The notes beneath the pieces were generated by a model. That model did not search any database, was not told where the DNA came from, and saw only the letters and a program-made list of their open reading frames with translations. Of a DNA stretch of 12,281 bases, positions 6,668 to 12,281 are shown one piece after another; the first letter of the stretch is position 1, and every line of letters begins with the position of its first letter. The DNA lies in the NCBI GenBank assembly GCA_025935435.1, contig JAICVH010000027.1, positions 1 through 12,281 of the forward strand, in the 5' to 3' direction. The position numbers were made by a program, and so were the translations under genes. This stretch comes from Burkholderiales bacterium (GTDB lineage Bacteria > Pseudomonadota > Gammaproteobacteria > Burkholderiales > Casimicrobiaceae).

Positions 6668-7942
6668 ATGAGCAAGATCTTGACGTGGATCGACGACCGC
6701 TTTCCGTTGACTGCGCTGTGGAACAGCCAGTGGGGCAAGTACGTCGCGCCGAAGAATTTCAACTTCTGGTACTACTTCGGGTCGCTCGCGGCGTTCGTGC
6801 TCGTGCTGCAGATCGTCACCGGCATCTGGCTCACGATGAACTACAAGCCGGACGCGTCCAAGGCGTTCGAATCGGTCGAGTACATCATGCGGGACGTCCA
6901 GTGGGGCTGGCTGATCCGCTACATGCATTCGTCCGGCGCGTCGATGTTCTTCGTCGTCGTTTACCTGCACATGTTCCGGGGGCTGATGTACGGCAGCTAT
7001 CGCAAGCCGCGCGAGCTCACGTGGATCTTCGGCTGCCTGATCTATCTCGCGCTGATGGCCGAAGCGTTCTTCGGTTACCTGCTGCCGTGGGGACAGATGT
7101 CGTACTGGGGTGCGCAGGTGATCGTGAACCTGTTCTCGACGATCCCCGTCATCGGTGAGGACCTCGCGCTGTGGATTCGCGGGGATTACACGATTTCGGA
7201 CATCACGCTCAACCGGTTCTTTGCGTTCCACGTCGTCGCGCTGCCGCTGGTGCTGATCGCGCTCGTCGCGGCACATCTGATGGCGCTGCATGAGACCGGA
7301 TCGAACAACCCGGACGGCGTCGAGATCAAGAAGCAGCCGAAGGACCCGCGGACCGGATTGCCGCTCGACGGCATCTATTCGCATCCGTACTACACCGTCA
7401 AGGACATCGTCGGCGTCATCGTGTTTCTCGCCGTATTCTCGATCGTCGTGTTCTTCCTGCCTGAAATGGGCGGGTACTTCCTCGAAGCGAACAACTTCAT
7501 CCCGGCCGACCCACTTAAGACGCCCGAGCACATCGCACCGGTCTGGTACTTCACGCCGTACTACGCGATGCTGCGCGCCGTTCCGTCGTTCCTCGACACG
7601 CAGGTATGGGGCGTCCTCGTGATGGGCGCCTCGGTGCTGATCTTCTTCGCGATGCCGTGGCTCGACAAATCGCCGGTCAAGTCGATTCGCTATCGCGGCG
7701 GCCTGTACAAGGGCTGGCTGATCGCGTTCGTCATCTCGTTTCTCATCCTCGGCTACCTTGGCGTCGTTCCGGTGACCGTGTGGGGGCAGTTCGCAGAAGG
7801 ATTTCCGTTCTATGGCGCCGACAAGGCGACGGTCGTTGCTCGCGTTCTGACGGTCGTCTACTTCCTGTTCTTTCTGCTGATGCCCTGGTACACGGTGCGC
7901 GACAAGACGAAGCCGCAACCCGACCGCGTGACGTGGAAATGA
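6668..7942 (+). CDS. petB: Cytochrome b subunit of the bc1 complex (full-length)
   Basis: Cytochrome b (424 aa) is the integral membrane core of complex III, holding hemes bL and bH and both quinone sites. The heme ligands are His87 and His101 in helix B and His188 and His203 in helix D. Fourteen residues separate His188 and His203, as in cytochrome b6, rather than the 13 of mitochondrial and Rhodobacter-type cytochrome b. The Qo motif is PVWY (301-304) instead of PEWY. The ETGSNNPDG loop after helix D and the C-terminal four-helix region are present, so it is not split into b6 and subunit IV. CAGGA at 6657-6661 is a suitable ribosome site for ATG 6668. The petC start overlaps or closely follows the stop. 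Confidence 0.97.
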   Translation: MSKILTWIDDRFPLTALWNSQWGKYVAPKNFNFWYYFGSLAAFVLVLQIVTGIWLTMNYKPDASKAFESVEYIMRDVQWGWLIRYMHSSGASMFFVVVYLHMFRGLMYGSYRKPRELTWIFGCLIYLALMAEAFFGYLLPWGQMSYWGAQVIVNLFSTIPVIGEDLALWIRGDYTISDITLNRFFAFHVVALPLVLIALVAAHLMALHETGSNNPDGVEIKKQPKDPRTGLPLDGIYSHPYYTVKDIVGVIVFLAVFSIVVFFLPEMGGYFLEANNFIPADPLKTPEHIAPVWYFTPYYAMLRAVPSFLDTQVWGVLVMGASVLIFFAMPWLDKSPVKSIRYRGGLYKGWLIAFVISFLILGYLGVVPVTVWGQFAEGFPFYGADKATVVARVLTVVYFLFFLLMPWYTVRDKTKPQPDRVTWK

Positions 7943-7950
7943 GCGTACCG

Positions 7951-8751
7951 ATGAGAAAGCTCGTCAGTTTCTTGTTCGCATTGCTCATCGGCATGAGTGG
8001 CGCCGCCGCGGCATCAGGCGGTGCGGATGTTCGCCTGCCGCCGGCGCCGGTCAATCGACTCGATGAAGAATCGCTGCAGCGGGGTGCGCGCAACTTCGTC
8101 AACTATTGCCTGACGTGCCACACGGCGAAGTACATGCGTTACAACCGGCTCACCGATCTCGGCCTCAGCGAAGCGCAGATCGTCGACAACCTGATGTTCG
8201 CAAGCGACAAGATCGGCGAGACGATGACGGTCGCGATGACGCAGGCGAACGGCAAGGCCTGGTTCGGAGCGCCGCCCCCCGATTTGTCGGTCGAATCGCG
8301 CATCCGGGGTCGCGACTGGCTGTACAACTATCTGCTCGGCTTCTATCGCGACGAAAAATCGGCGACCGGGTGGAACAACCTCGTGTTTCCGAACGTCGGC
8401 ATGCCGCACGTGCTGTGGGAATTGTCCGGAATCAACAAGCTCGTCGAGACCGAGTACGAAGATCACGAACAGGCAACGGCCGGCGCGATCGCGGTGAAGG
8501 GACTGTCCGCCATCGAACCGCTGCAAGGACACAAGTACGCTGTCCTCCAGGTTGCGCCCGACGTCCCGGGATCGATGAGCCGGGTCGAGTACGAGTCGTT
8601 CGTCGCGGACCTCGTCAATTACATGGACTACATGGCCGAGCCGGTGAAGAACAAGCGGATCCACCTCGGGATCCTCGTCTTGCTGTTCCTCGGCGTCCTG
8701 TTCGTCTTTGCGTACGCGCTGAAGCGCGAGTACTGGAAAGATCTGCATTAG
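7951..8751 (+). CDS. petC: Cytochrome c1 subunit of the bc1 complex
   Basis: Cytochrome c1 (266 aa) accepts electrons from the Rieske protein and reduces soluble cytochrome c in the periplasm. A Sec signal peptide (MRKLVSFLFALLIGMSGAAAA) precedes the heme c site CLTCH (Cys53, Cys56, His57). The likely distal ligand is Met151 in NVGMPHVLW. APPPDLS and the DYMAEPVKNKR segment are family-typical. A C-terminal anchor (about 240-256) ends in a basic stretch, YALKREYWKDLH. An alternative in-frame ATG at 7939 overlaps the petB stop (ATGA) and would add four residues (MSVP) without changing the mature protein. It is the last gene of petABC and is followed by a strong hairpin. Confidence 0.96.
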   Translation: MRKLVSFLFALLIGMSGAAAASGGADVRLPPAPVNRLDEESLQRGARNFVNYCLTCHTAKYMRYNRLTDLGLSEAQIVDNLMFASDKIGETMTVAMTQANGKAWFGAPPPDLSVESRIRGRDWLYNYLLGFYRDEKSATGWNNLVFPNVGMPHVLWELSGINKLVETEYEDHEQATAGAIAVKGLSAIEPLQGHKYAVLQVAPDVPGSMSRVEYESFVADLVNYMDYMAEPVKNKRIHLGILVLLFLGVLFVFAYALKREYWKDLH

Positions 8752-8768
8752 CGCCTCGCTCGACAGGA

Positions 8769-8800
8769 AACGGGGCAGGAGGCGACCCTCCTGCCCCGTT
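8769..8800 (+). terminator. Perfect 14-bp hairpin after petC
   Basis: The arm at 8769-8782 is fully complementary to 8787-8800 around a CGAC loop. The stem is very GC-rich with an AA/TT base, and it lies 18 bases after the petC stop. A run of T is lacking (only TT, then GCGCTT). It could be a U-poor terminator or a 3' mRNA stabiliser for petABC. It separates that operon from sspA. Confidence 0.75.
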
Positions 8801-8883
8801 GCGCTTCCGCACATGCGCTCGATCACCGATCGCGCCGCCGGTGCCACGAATCGTTTTAAGGGAAAGCCAGGAGACTTGCCGAC

Positions 8884-9483
8884 ATGATGACTCTCTATTC
8901 CGGCACGACGGACCCGTTCAGCCAGCGCTGCCGCATCGTGTTGCACGAGAAGGGCATGGACTTTCAGATCATCGACGTGGACCTCGATCACAAGCCCGAG
9001 GATCTGGCCGTCATGAATCCTTACAACCAGGTGCCGGTGCTGGTCGAGCGCGATCTCGTGCTGCACGAGTCGAACATCATCAACGAATACATCGATGAAC
9101 GATTTCCGCATCCCCAGCTGATGCCCGCCGACCCGGTGATGCGCGCACGTGCGCGTCTGTTCCTGCACCGGTTCGAGAAGGAACTGTTCATCCATATCGA
9201 TCCGCTCGAAAGCGGCAACCAGAAGCACGTCGACAAGGCGCGCGGGCTCGTGCGCGATGCACTGCTGCAGATCGCACCCGTCTTCACCAAGCACAAGCAC
9301 ATGCTCGGCGAGGACTACTCGATGCTCGATGTGGCGATCACGCCGTTATTGTGGCGGCTCGATTACTACGGCATCCAGATGCCCAAGCAGGCTGCGCCGT
9401 TGATGAAATACGCCGAGCGACTGTTCGCTCGTCCCGCCTTTTCGGAAGCGCTGACGTCGGCCGAACGCGGCATGCGCAAATAG
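8884..9483 (+). CDS. sspA: Stringent starvation protein A, GST-fold RNA-polymerase-associated protein
   Basis: SspA (199 aa) belongs to the glutathione S-transferase fold. In E. coli it binds RNA polymerase during starvation and acid stress; it is not a catalytic transferase. The thioredoxin-like N-domain reads MMTLYSGTTDPFSQRCRIVL, with NPYNQVPVLV and the HESNIINEYID segment. The surface loop Pro75-His76-Pro77 matches the PHP pocket important in E. coli SspA. An all-helical C-domain follows, with DYSMLDVAITPLLWRLDYYG. AGGAGA at 8869-8874 fits ATG 8884; ATG 8887 directly follows. It has its own leader after the petC hairpin and is 185 bases before sspB, its usual partner. Confidence 0.94.
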   Translation: MMTLYSGTTDPFSQRCRIVLHEKGMDFQIIDVDLDHKPEDLAVMNPYNQVPVLVERDLVLHESNIINEYIDERFPHPQLMPADPVMRARARLFLHRFEKELFIHIDPLESGNQKHVDKARGLVRDALLQIAPVFTKHKHMLGEDYSMLDVAITPLLWRLDYYGIQMPKQAAPLMKYAERLFARPAFSEALTSAERGMRK

Positions 9484-9668
9484 CGGATATTTCCGCGCGC
9501 TTGTCATGTACACGCGCCGCCGGCCGTAAAGGGCATCGACAGTCGGCGTCGTTGTAACGGACAGGCGGAGCGATTTTTTGCGGCGTACGCAACAAGCGGC
9601 ATTGCGAGCGGACAAGCGGTAAAGCTGCTGTCTTGACCGCGACATGCCGGAGCGTAATATCTTCGGCC

Positions 9669-10091
9669 ATGTCCGAGCAGTCCGCAAAACCGTATCTGGT
9701 GCGCGCCATTTGCGAATGGTGCGCCGACAACGGCCTCACGCCGTACCTCGCCGTGCGTGTCAATCCGCAGACGCGCGTGCCTGCAGCATTCGTCAAGAAC
9801 GGTGAGATCGTGCTGAACGTGAGCGCGACCGCGACGCGCAAGCTGACGATCGACAATCAGTGGATCCAGTTCACCGCGCGGTTCAACGGATCATCGCAGG
9901 AAGTCGCCGTACCGATGGGTGCGGTGATCGGCATTTTCGCGAAGGAAACCGGTTACGGCTTTTCGTTCACGGCACCGGATGACCCCGTCGCCGCGCTCGC
10001 GTCGAGCAGCAATTCGCGCGACACGGACTTGCAGTCACGGATGGGCGAAGCGCCGCGCAAACGACCGTCCCACCTCTCGGTCGTCAAATAG
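9669..10091 (+). CDS. sspB: ClpXP protease specificity-enhancing factor SspB
   Basis: SspB (140 aa) is an adaptor that delivers ssrA-tagged, stalled-ribosome products to the ClpXP protease. The folded substrate-binding domain (about 1-108) shows KPYLVRAICEWCADNGLTPYL, NVSATATRKL, the ARFNG loop and VPMGAVIGIFAKETGYGFSF. A flexible Ser/Asp/Arg-rich linker follows, ending in RPSHLSVVK, which matches the ClpX-binding tail (LRVVK in E. coli). Normal domain plus tail means a functional adaptor is likely. The ribosome site is weak. It is the second member of the sspA-sspB pair, and a hairpin follows its stop. Confidence 0.95.
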   Translation: MSEQSAKPYLVRAICEWCADNGLTPYLAVRVNPQTRVPAAFVKNGEIVLNVSATATRKLTIDNQWIQFTARFNGSSQEVAVPMGAVIGIFAKETGYGFSFTAPDDPVAALASSSNSRDTDLQSRMGEAPRKRPSHLSVVK

Positions 10092-10097
10092 TTCTCG

Positions 10098-10118
10098 CGG
10101 GCGCCGAATCGGCGCCCG
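10098..10118 (+). terminator. Hairpin after sspB
   Basis: CGGGCGCCG (10098-10106) and CGGCGCCCG (10110-10118) form a perfect 9-bp stem with an AAT loop, starting 7 bases after the sspB stop. AATCATTT follows, which is only weakly T-rich, so it is a probable but not classical terminator. Confidence 0.65.
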
Positions 10119-10207
10119 AATCATTTCGGCGCATTGAACACGGTCGAGCACCGCGCAGGCGGAGATGCACACGCCCCTGTGCCAGTGGCGCGCTACAATC
10201 GACGCAC

Positions 10208-10280
10208 GCCGGCATAGCTCAGTTGGTAGAGCAGCGGTTTTGTAAACCGTTGGTCGTGGGTTCGATTCCTACTGCCGGCA
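10208..10280 (+). tRNA. tRNA-Thr (anticodon TGT)
   Basis: All four arms fold. The acceptor GCCGGCA (10208-10214) pairs with 10273-10279. The D stem is GCTC/GAGC. The anticodon stem GCGGT/ACCGT has one G-T pair. The T arm is GTGGG-TTCGATT-CCTAC. The anticodon loop TTTGTAA places TGT at 10241-10243, which reads ACA (threonine). The discriminator is A10280 and the CCA is not encoded. TACAAT at 10194-10199 is a plausible -10 box. The downstream flank changes to accessory-looking DNA, so this tRNA may mark an integration site. Confidence 0.96.
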
Positions 10281-10766
10281 TCCCGAAGCGGGAATCATCA
10301 GGCACGAGCGCGCCCATGTGCCTATGATCTCGCGCCGCAGACGTCGTGAGAAGCAGACAGCGTCTGCCCTGATATCGCCGCGGAAATACGATTCGGAGCG
10401 TTGTGCCTTCCTCCGGGTCGGACTCCACTTCTATGGTTGCGTCCGGCAATTCGCATAGCCGCTTGACGATCGATAGTCCGATGCCCTCACCCGGCTGATG
10501 CACCGCACGGCGATCCGCAGGGGCGGCCTGCGCATCAGATTCGACGGCAGCATGTCTTTCTTTGCCCGTTACCGCGCTATGTTCGACGTTGCGCGCTGCG
10601 TCTGTGGCCGCCTCCGGCGTCGGTATGTGCGGCAGCGCACATCGCAATTTTTTTCGAGAGGGGACAATAAGTCAGGAATCTGATCGAGCAGTCAGGCCGA
10701 CCACCCCTTTTGGCGTCCGGGCTCAACTCACCCGTCGTCCGGCAGCCGTGACAAGGGTGTACTCCA
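10281..10766. other. Gene-poor stretch between tRNA-Thr and the sensor kinase
   Basis: No intact gene is visible in these 486 bases. The one recognisable element is a short antisense stump of a histidine-kinase ATPase domain. The part from about 10510 to 10750 gives no frame I recognise on either strand and holds the upstream region of the kinase at 10767. That region has no clear -35/-10 pair. An antisense frame that continues into the tRNA (reading VGIEPTTNG) is a tRNA artefact, not protein. Confidence 0.6.
10369..10506 (-). pseudogene. Fragment of a histidine-kinase ATPase domain (C-terminal stump)
   Basis: About 45 codons on the - strand read GEGIGLSIVKRLCELPDA, IEVESDPEEGTTLRIVFPRRY. 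This is the G2 box, last helix and final strands of a HATPase_c domain from a sensor kinase. Nothing upstream in the same or neighbouring - strand frames continues the domain. The N, G1 and H boxes are absent and no start site is apparent, so it looks like the remains of a deleted or truncated kinase. It differs in sequence from the intact kinase at 10767 (which has SGLGLGLSIARR) and is oriented oppositely, so it is not a simple duplication of it. A Pro in CELPDA, where relatives usually have Leu, fits relaxed constraint. Confidence 0.7.
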
Positions 10767-11897
10767 ATGCACAAGTTTCTGTCCAACAACCGCGACGAAC
10801 TCATCGGCCGATGTAAGGCGAAGGTGGCGCAACGGCCGAAACGGGCTGCAACCTCAAAGCAGCTCGCCAACGGCGTTCCCCTGTTTTTGCAGCAGCTGAC
10901 GAGAACATTGGAGGCCGAGGAGCAGGGAAACATCGCGGAAGGTGTCCGGATCTCCGGGCCCGCGGGGGGTGATACCACCGCGCTGTCTGAGATAGGGGTC
11001 AGCGCGGCGGCGCATGGTAAAGAGCTCCTGGGCTTGGGATACACGCTTGACCAGGTGGTTCATGATTACGGCGACCTTTGCCAGGCGATCACCGACTTGG
11101 CCGTCGAGCGCGACGCCCCCTTCTCCGTCGACGAGTTTCGAACGCTCAACCGCTGCCTCGACAATGCCATCGCCGATGCAGTTAGTGAGTTTGCCGCTCA
11201 CCGCGACGCGACTGTTGCGCGCCAGCAATCTAACGACGAAAACTCGCGTTTAGGGGCTCTTGTTCACGAGCTACGTAATTTCTTGCAGACAGCGACGATG
11301 GCGTTTACGGCCCTTGAGTCTGGAAAGGTCCCGATTGGTGGCTCTACCGGAGCCTTGGTCAAACGCAGCCTGCTAGCGCTTTCAGGTCTCCTCGAAAGCT
11401 CTCTAGACGAAGTAAGGGCCAATGTCGCCGGGTCGGGCCCGGCCCAGGCATTCTCACTCGCGGCCTTCATTGCAGACGCAAGTAGCATCGCGTCCTTGGA
11501 CGCGACTGCCAGAGCGTGTGCATTCACGGTGCCCGAGGTAGATCGCACTATAGGAATAGCAGGAAATCGAGACCATTTATTGGCGGCGCTAAACAATCTG
11601 CTTCAGAACGCGTTCAAGTTCACTCATCCACACAGCGAAGTCACGTTGCACGCTTACGGCACTGGAGACCGCGTCTTAATCGACGTCAAGGACAACTGCG
11701 GCGGCCTTCCCGCTGGATTCGCCGAGCAGATGTTCGAACCTTTCACGCAGGGCAGCTTCGACAGAAGTGGGTTGGGGCTCGGACTTTCCATCGCGCGGCG
11801 CACCGTCGACTCCAACGGAGGACGTCTGACGGTGCTGGACGTGCCGGGAAAAGGATGCGTTTTCGCGGTTAGCCTTCCACGTCACGTGCTACGGTGA
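10767..11897 (+). CDS. Orphan sensor histidine kinase with RsbRD-like N-terminal domain
   Basis: This 376-aa predicted cytoplasmic kinase has no membrane segment. Residues 1-160 are helical and resemble the RsbRD N-terminal (non-heme globin-like) domain, with FLSNNRDELIGRC, VPLFLQQL and LGYTLDQVVHDYGDLCQAI. The dimerisation/phosphoacceptor helix has His167 in LVHELRN. The ATPase domain has an N box LLAALNNLLQNAFKF (271-285), a G1 box DVKDNCGGLP (Asp309), an F box MFEPF and a G2 box SGLGLGLSIARR (334-345). All key residues are present, so it should be active; the signal is unknown. AGGG at 10754-10757 supports the ATG. No response regulator is nearby. Codons TTA, CTA and ATA recur, unlike in the core genes, suggesting acquisition by transfer. 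Confidence 0.88.
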   Translation: MHKFLSNNRDELIGRCKAKVAQRPKRAATSKQLANGVPLFLQQLTRTLEAEEQGNIAEGVRISGPAGGDTTALSEIGVSAAAHGKELLGLGYTLDQVVHDYGDLCQAITDLAVERDAPFSVDEFRTLNRCLDNAIADAVSEFAAHRDATVARQQSNDENSRLGALVHELRNFLQTATMAFTALESGKVPIGGSTGALVKRSLLALSGLLESSLDEVRANVAGSGPAQAFSLAAFIADASSIASLDATARACAFTVPEVDRTIGIAGNRDHLLAALNNLLQNAFKFTHPHSEVTLHAYGTGDRVLIDVKDNCGGLPAGFAEQMFEPFTQGSFDRSGLGLGLSIARRTVDSNGGRLTVLDVPGKGCVFAVSLPRHVLR

Positions 11898-11913
11898 CGT
11901 TGACGGGCGCATG

Positions 11914-11936
11914 CTCTCTGCCGCGGGCAATGAGAG
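11914..11936 (+). terminator. Possible stem-loop after the sensor kinase
   Basis: CTCTC-TGCC (11914-11922) can pair with GGCA (11926-11929) and GAGAG (11932-11936) around a GCG loop, with an unpaired AT. It lies 17 bases after the kinase stop and lacks a T run. Confidence 0.35.
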
Positions 11937-11938
11937 TG

Positions 11939-11947
11939 CTGCCGGCA
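11939..11947. repeat. 9-bp copy of the tRNA-Thr 3' end downstream of the kinase
   Basis: CTGCCGGCA here repeats, in the same orientation, the last nine bases of the tRNA gene (10272-10280). The two copies bracket the kinase and the kinase stump. The match is short and may be chance in GC-rich DNA; the flanks do not match. Confidence 0.2.
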
Positions 11948-12024
11948 CGCGTCGCTCCCCGTCGCGCATTCAAGTAGCAAACGTGTACCCATGTCTCTGA
12001 TCGGCCGGACTTGGGCATCGGTAT

Positions 12025-12281
12025 CTACGGCGGGCTTTGTCCGGCGAAATCAGAATCCCGTGCACGATTAGCCACGACAGAAGCAAATCGCCGCGCGTCC
12101 GCGACTCGCGGAAGGTTGTTGAACAATACGTAGGCGGGGCTGGCCCCGTTTGCGTGAACAAGCAATGTATACAGCTCGCGAAGCTCCTCGTCCGTGTACG
12201 AATGACGAGCGCCGCCGAGTCCGTGGAGCCGCCAATACACCGCGTGTCCCTTCGGCGGAGGCGTCACGAACGGGTCGACTA
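12025..12281 (-). CDS. DUF72-family protein (YecE-like), 5' end outside window
   Basis: The - strand frame is open to the right edge and reads VDPFVTPPPKGHAVYWRLHG, then ARHSYTDEELRELYTLL and YVLFNNLPRVADARRF. These are the C-terminal hallmarks of DUF72 (YecE) TIM-barrel proteins: a YxRLHG strand, a Y(S/T)D-E-L helix and an FNN motif followed by DA..F. About 85 codons are visible, ending at TAG (complement of 12025-12027), so roughly two thirds of a typical family member lies outside. The biochemical function of DUF72 is not established. The GTG at 12267 is internal, not the start. It is convergent with the sensor kinase. Confidence 0.85.
   Translation of the reverse strand, partial: VDPFVTPPPKGHAVYWRLHGLGGARHSYTDEELRELYTLLVHANGASPAYVLFNNLPRVADARRFASVVANRARDSDFAGQSPP

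Noticed and set aside
6464..7918. A 484-codon - strand frame opposite petA/petB
   Set aside because: It mirrors the cytochrome b coding sequence. The product is very charged (repeated Arg, Asp, His, Glu) and domain-free, as expected for the complement of a membrane-protein gene.
8014..9300. A 428-codon - strand frame opposite petC/sspA, crossing the hairpin at 8769-8800
   Set aside because: It is antisense to two well-supported genes and runs through an intergenic terminator-like hairpin. It has no motif of its own.
9483..9496. Small inverted repeat GCGGA-TATT-TCCGC after sspA as a terminator
   Set aside because: A 5-bp stem with no following T run is too weak. The T run at 9574-9579 has no stable stem directly before it.
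10219..10647. A 142-codon - strand frame covering the kinase stump and part of the tRNA
   Set aside because: Its C-terminus is the antisense translation of tRNA-Thr, a well-known annotation artefact. Only the central 45 codons are real protein homology, and those are reported as a pseudogene fragment.

Overview
The window looks like a betaproteobacterial chromosome, most likely of the order Burkholderiales. The evidence is high GC content, separate (unfused) hisI and hisE, a cytochrome bc1 complex with a PVWY-type cytochrome b and a beta/gamma-type Rieske protein, and the gene order his - HIT - tatABC - S1C protease - petABC - sspA - sspB. I recall this order from Burkholderia/Ralstonia-type genomes but could not search for it. 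The taxonomic call is an inference.

Left part (1-4602, + strand): the end of a histidine operon, with hisH (5' end outside the window), hisA, hisF, hisI and hisE. It continues into a HINT-type HIT protein and the complete twin-arginine translocase tatA, tatB and tatC. Several junctions are tight (hisF/hisI overlap by 4 bases, hisI/hisE by 14), as expected for a translationally coupled operon. Two back-to-back stem-loops lie between tatB and tatC.

Middle (4621-8751): a membrane-anchored HtrA/DegS-like serine protease on the - strand converges with tatC. It diverges from petABC, which encodes the cytochrome bc1 complex (Rieske Fe-S protein, full-length cytochrome b, cytochrome c1). The shared intergenic region carries a TATAAT box in each direction. 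The Rieske protein has a twin-arginine signal anchor, so the neighbouring Tat system is probably needed to mature it. A 14-bp perfect hairpin follows petC.

Right core part (8884-10280): sspA (RNA-polymerase-associated GST-fold protein), sspB (ClpXP adaptor with a recognisable ClpX-binding tail) and a tRNA-Thr(TGT) gene.

Right edge (10281-12281): the character changes just after the tRNA. There is a short antisense stump of a histidine-kinase ATPase domain and then an apparently intact orphan sensor histidine kinase with an RsbRD-like N-terminus. This kinase uses codons almost absent from the core genes. Last is the 3' part of a DUF72-family gene on the - strand, cut by the window edge. This part reads as accessory DNA beside a tRNA gene. 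I found no CRISPR array, insertion sequence, toxin-antitoxin pair or clearly new multi-gene system. The least ordinary region is the tRNA-adjacent kinase region.
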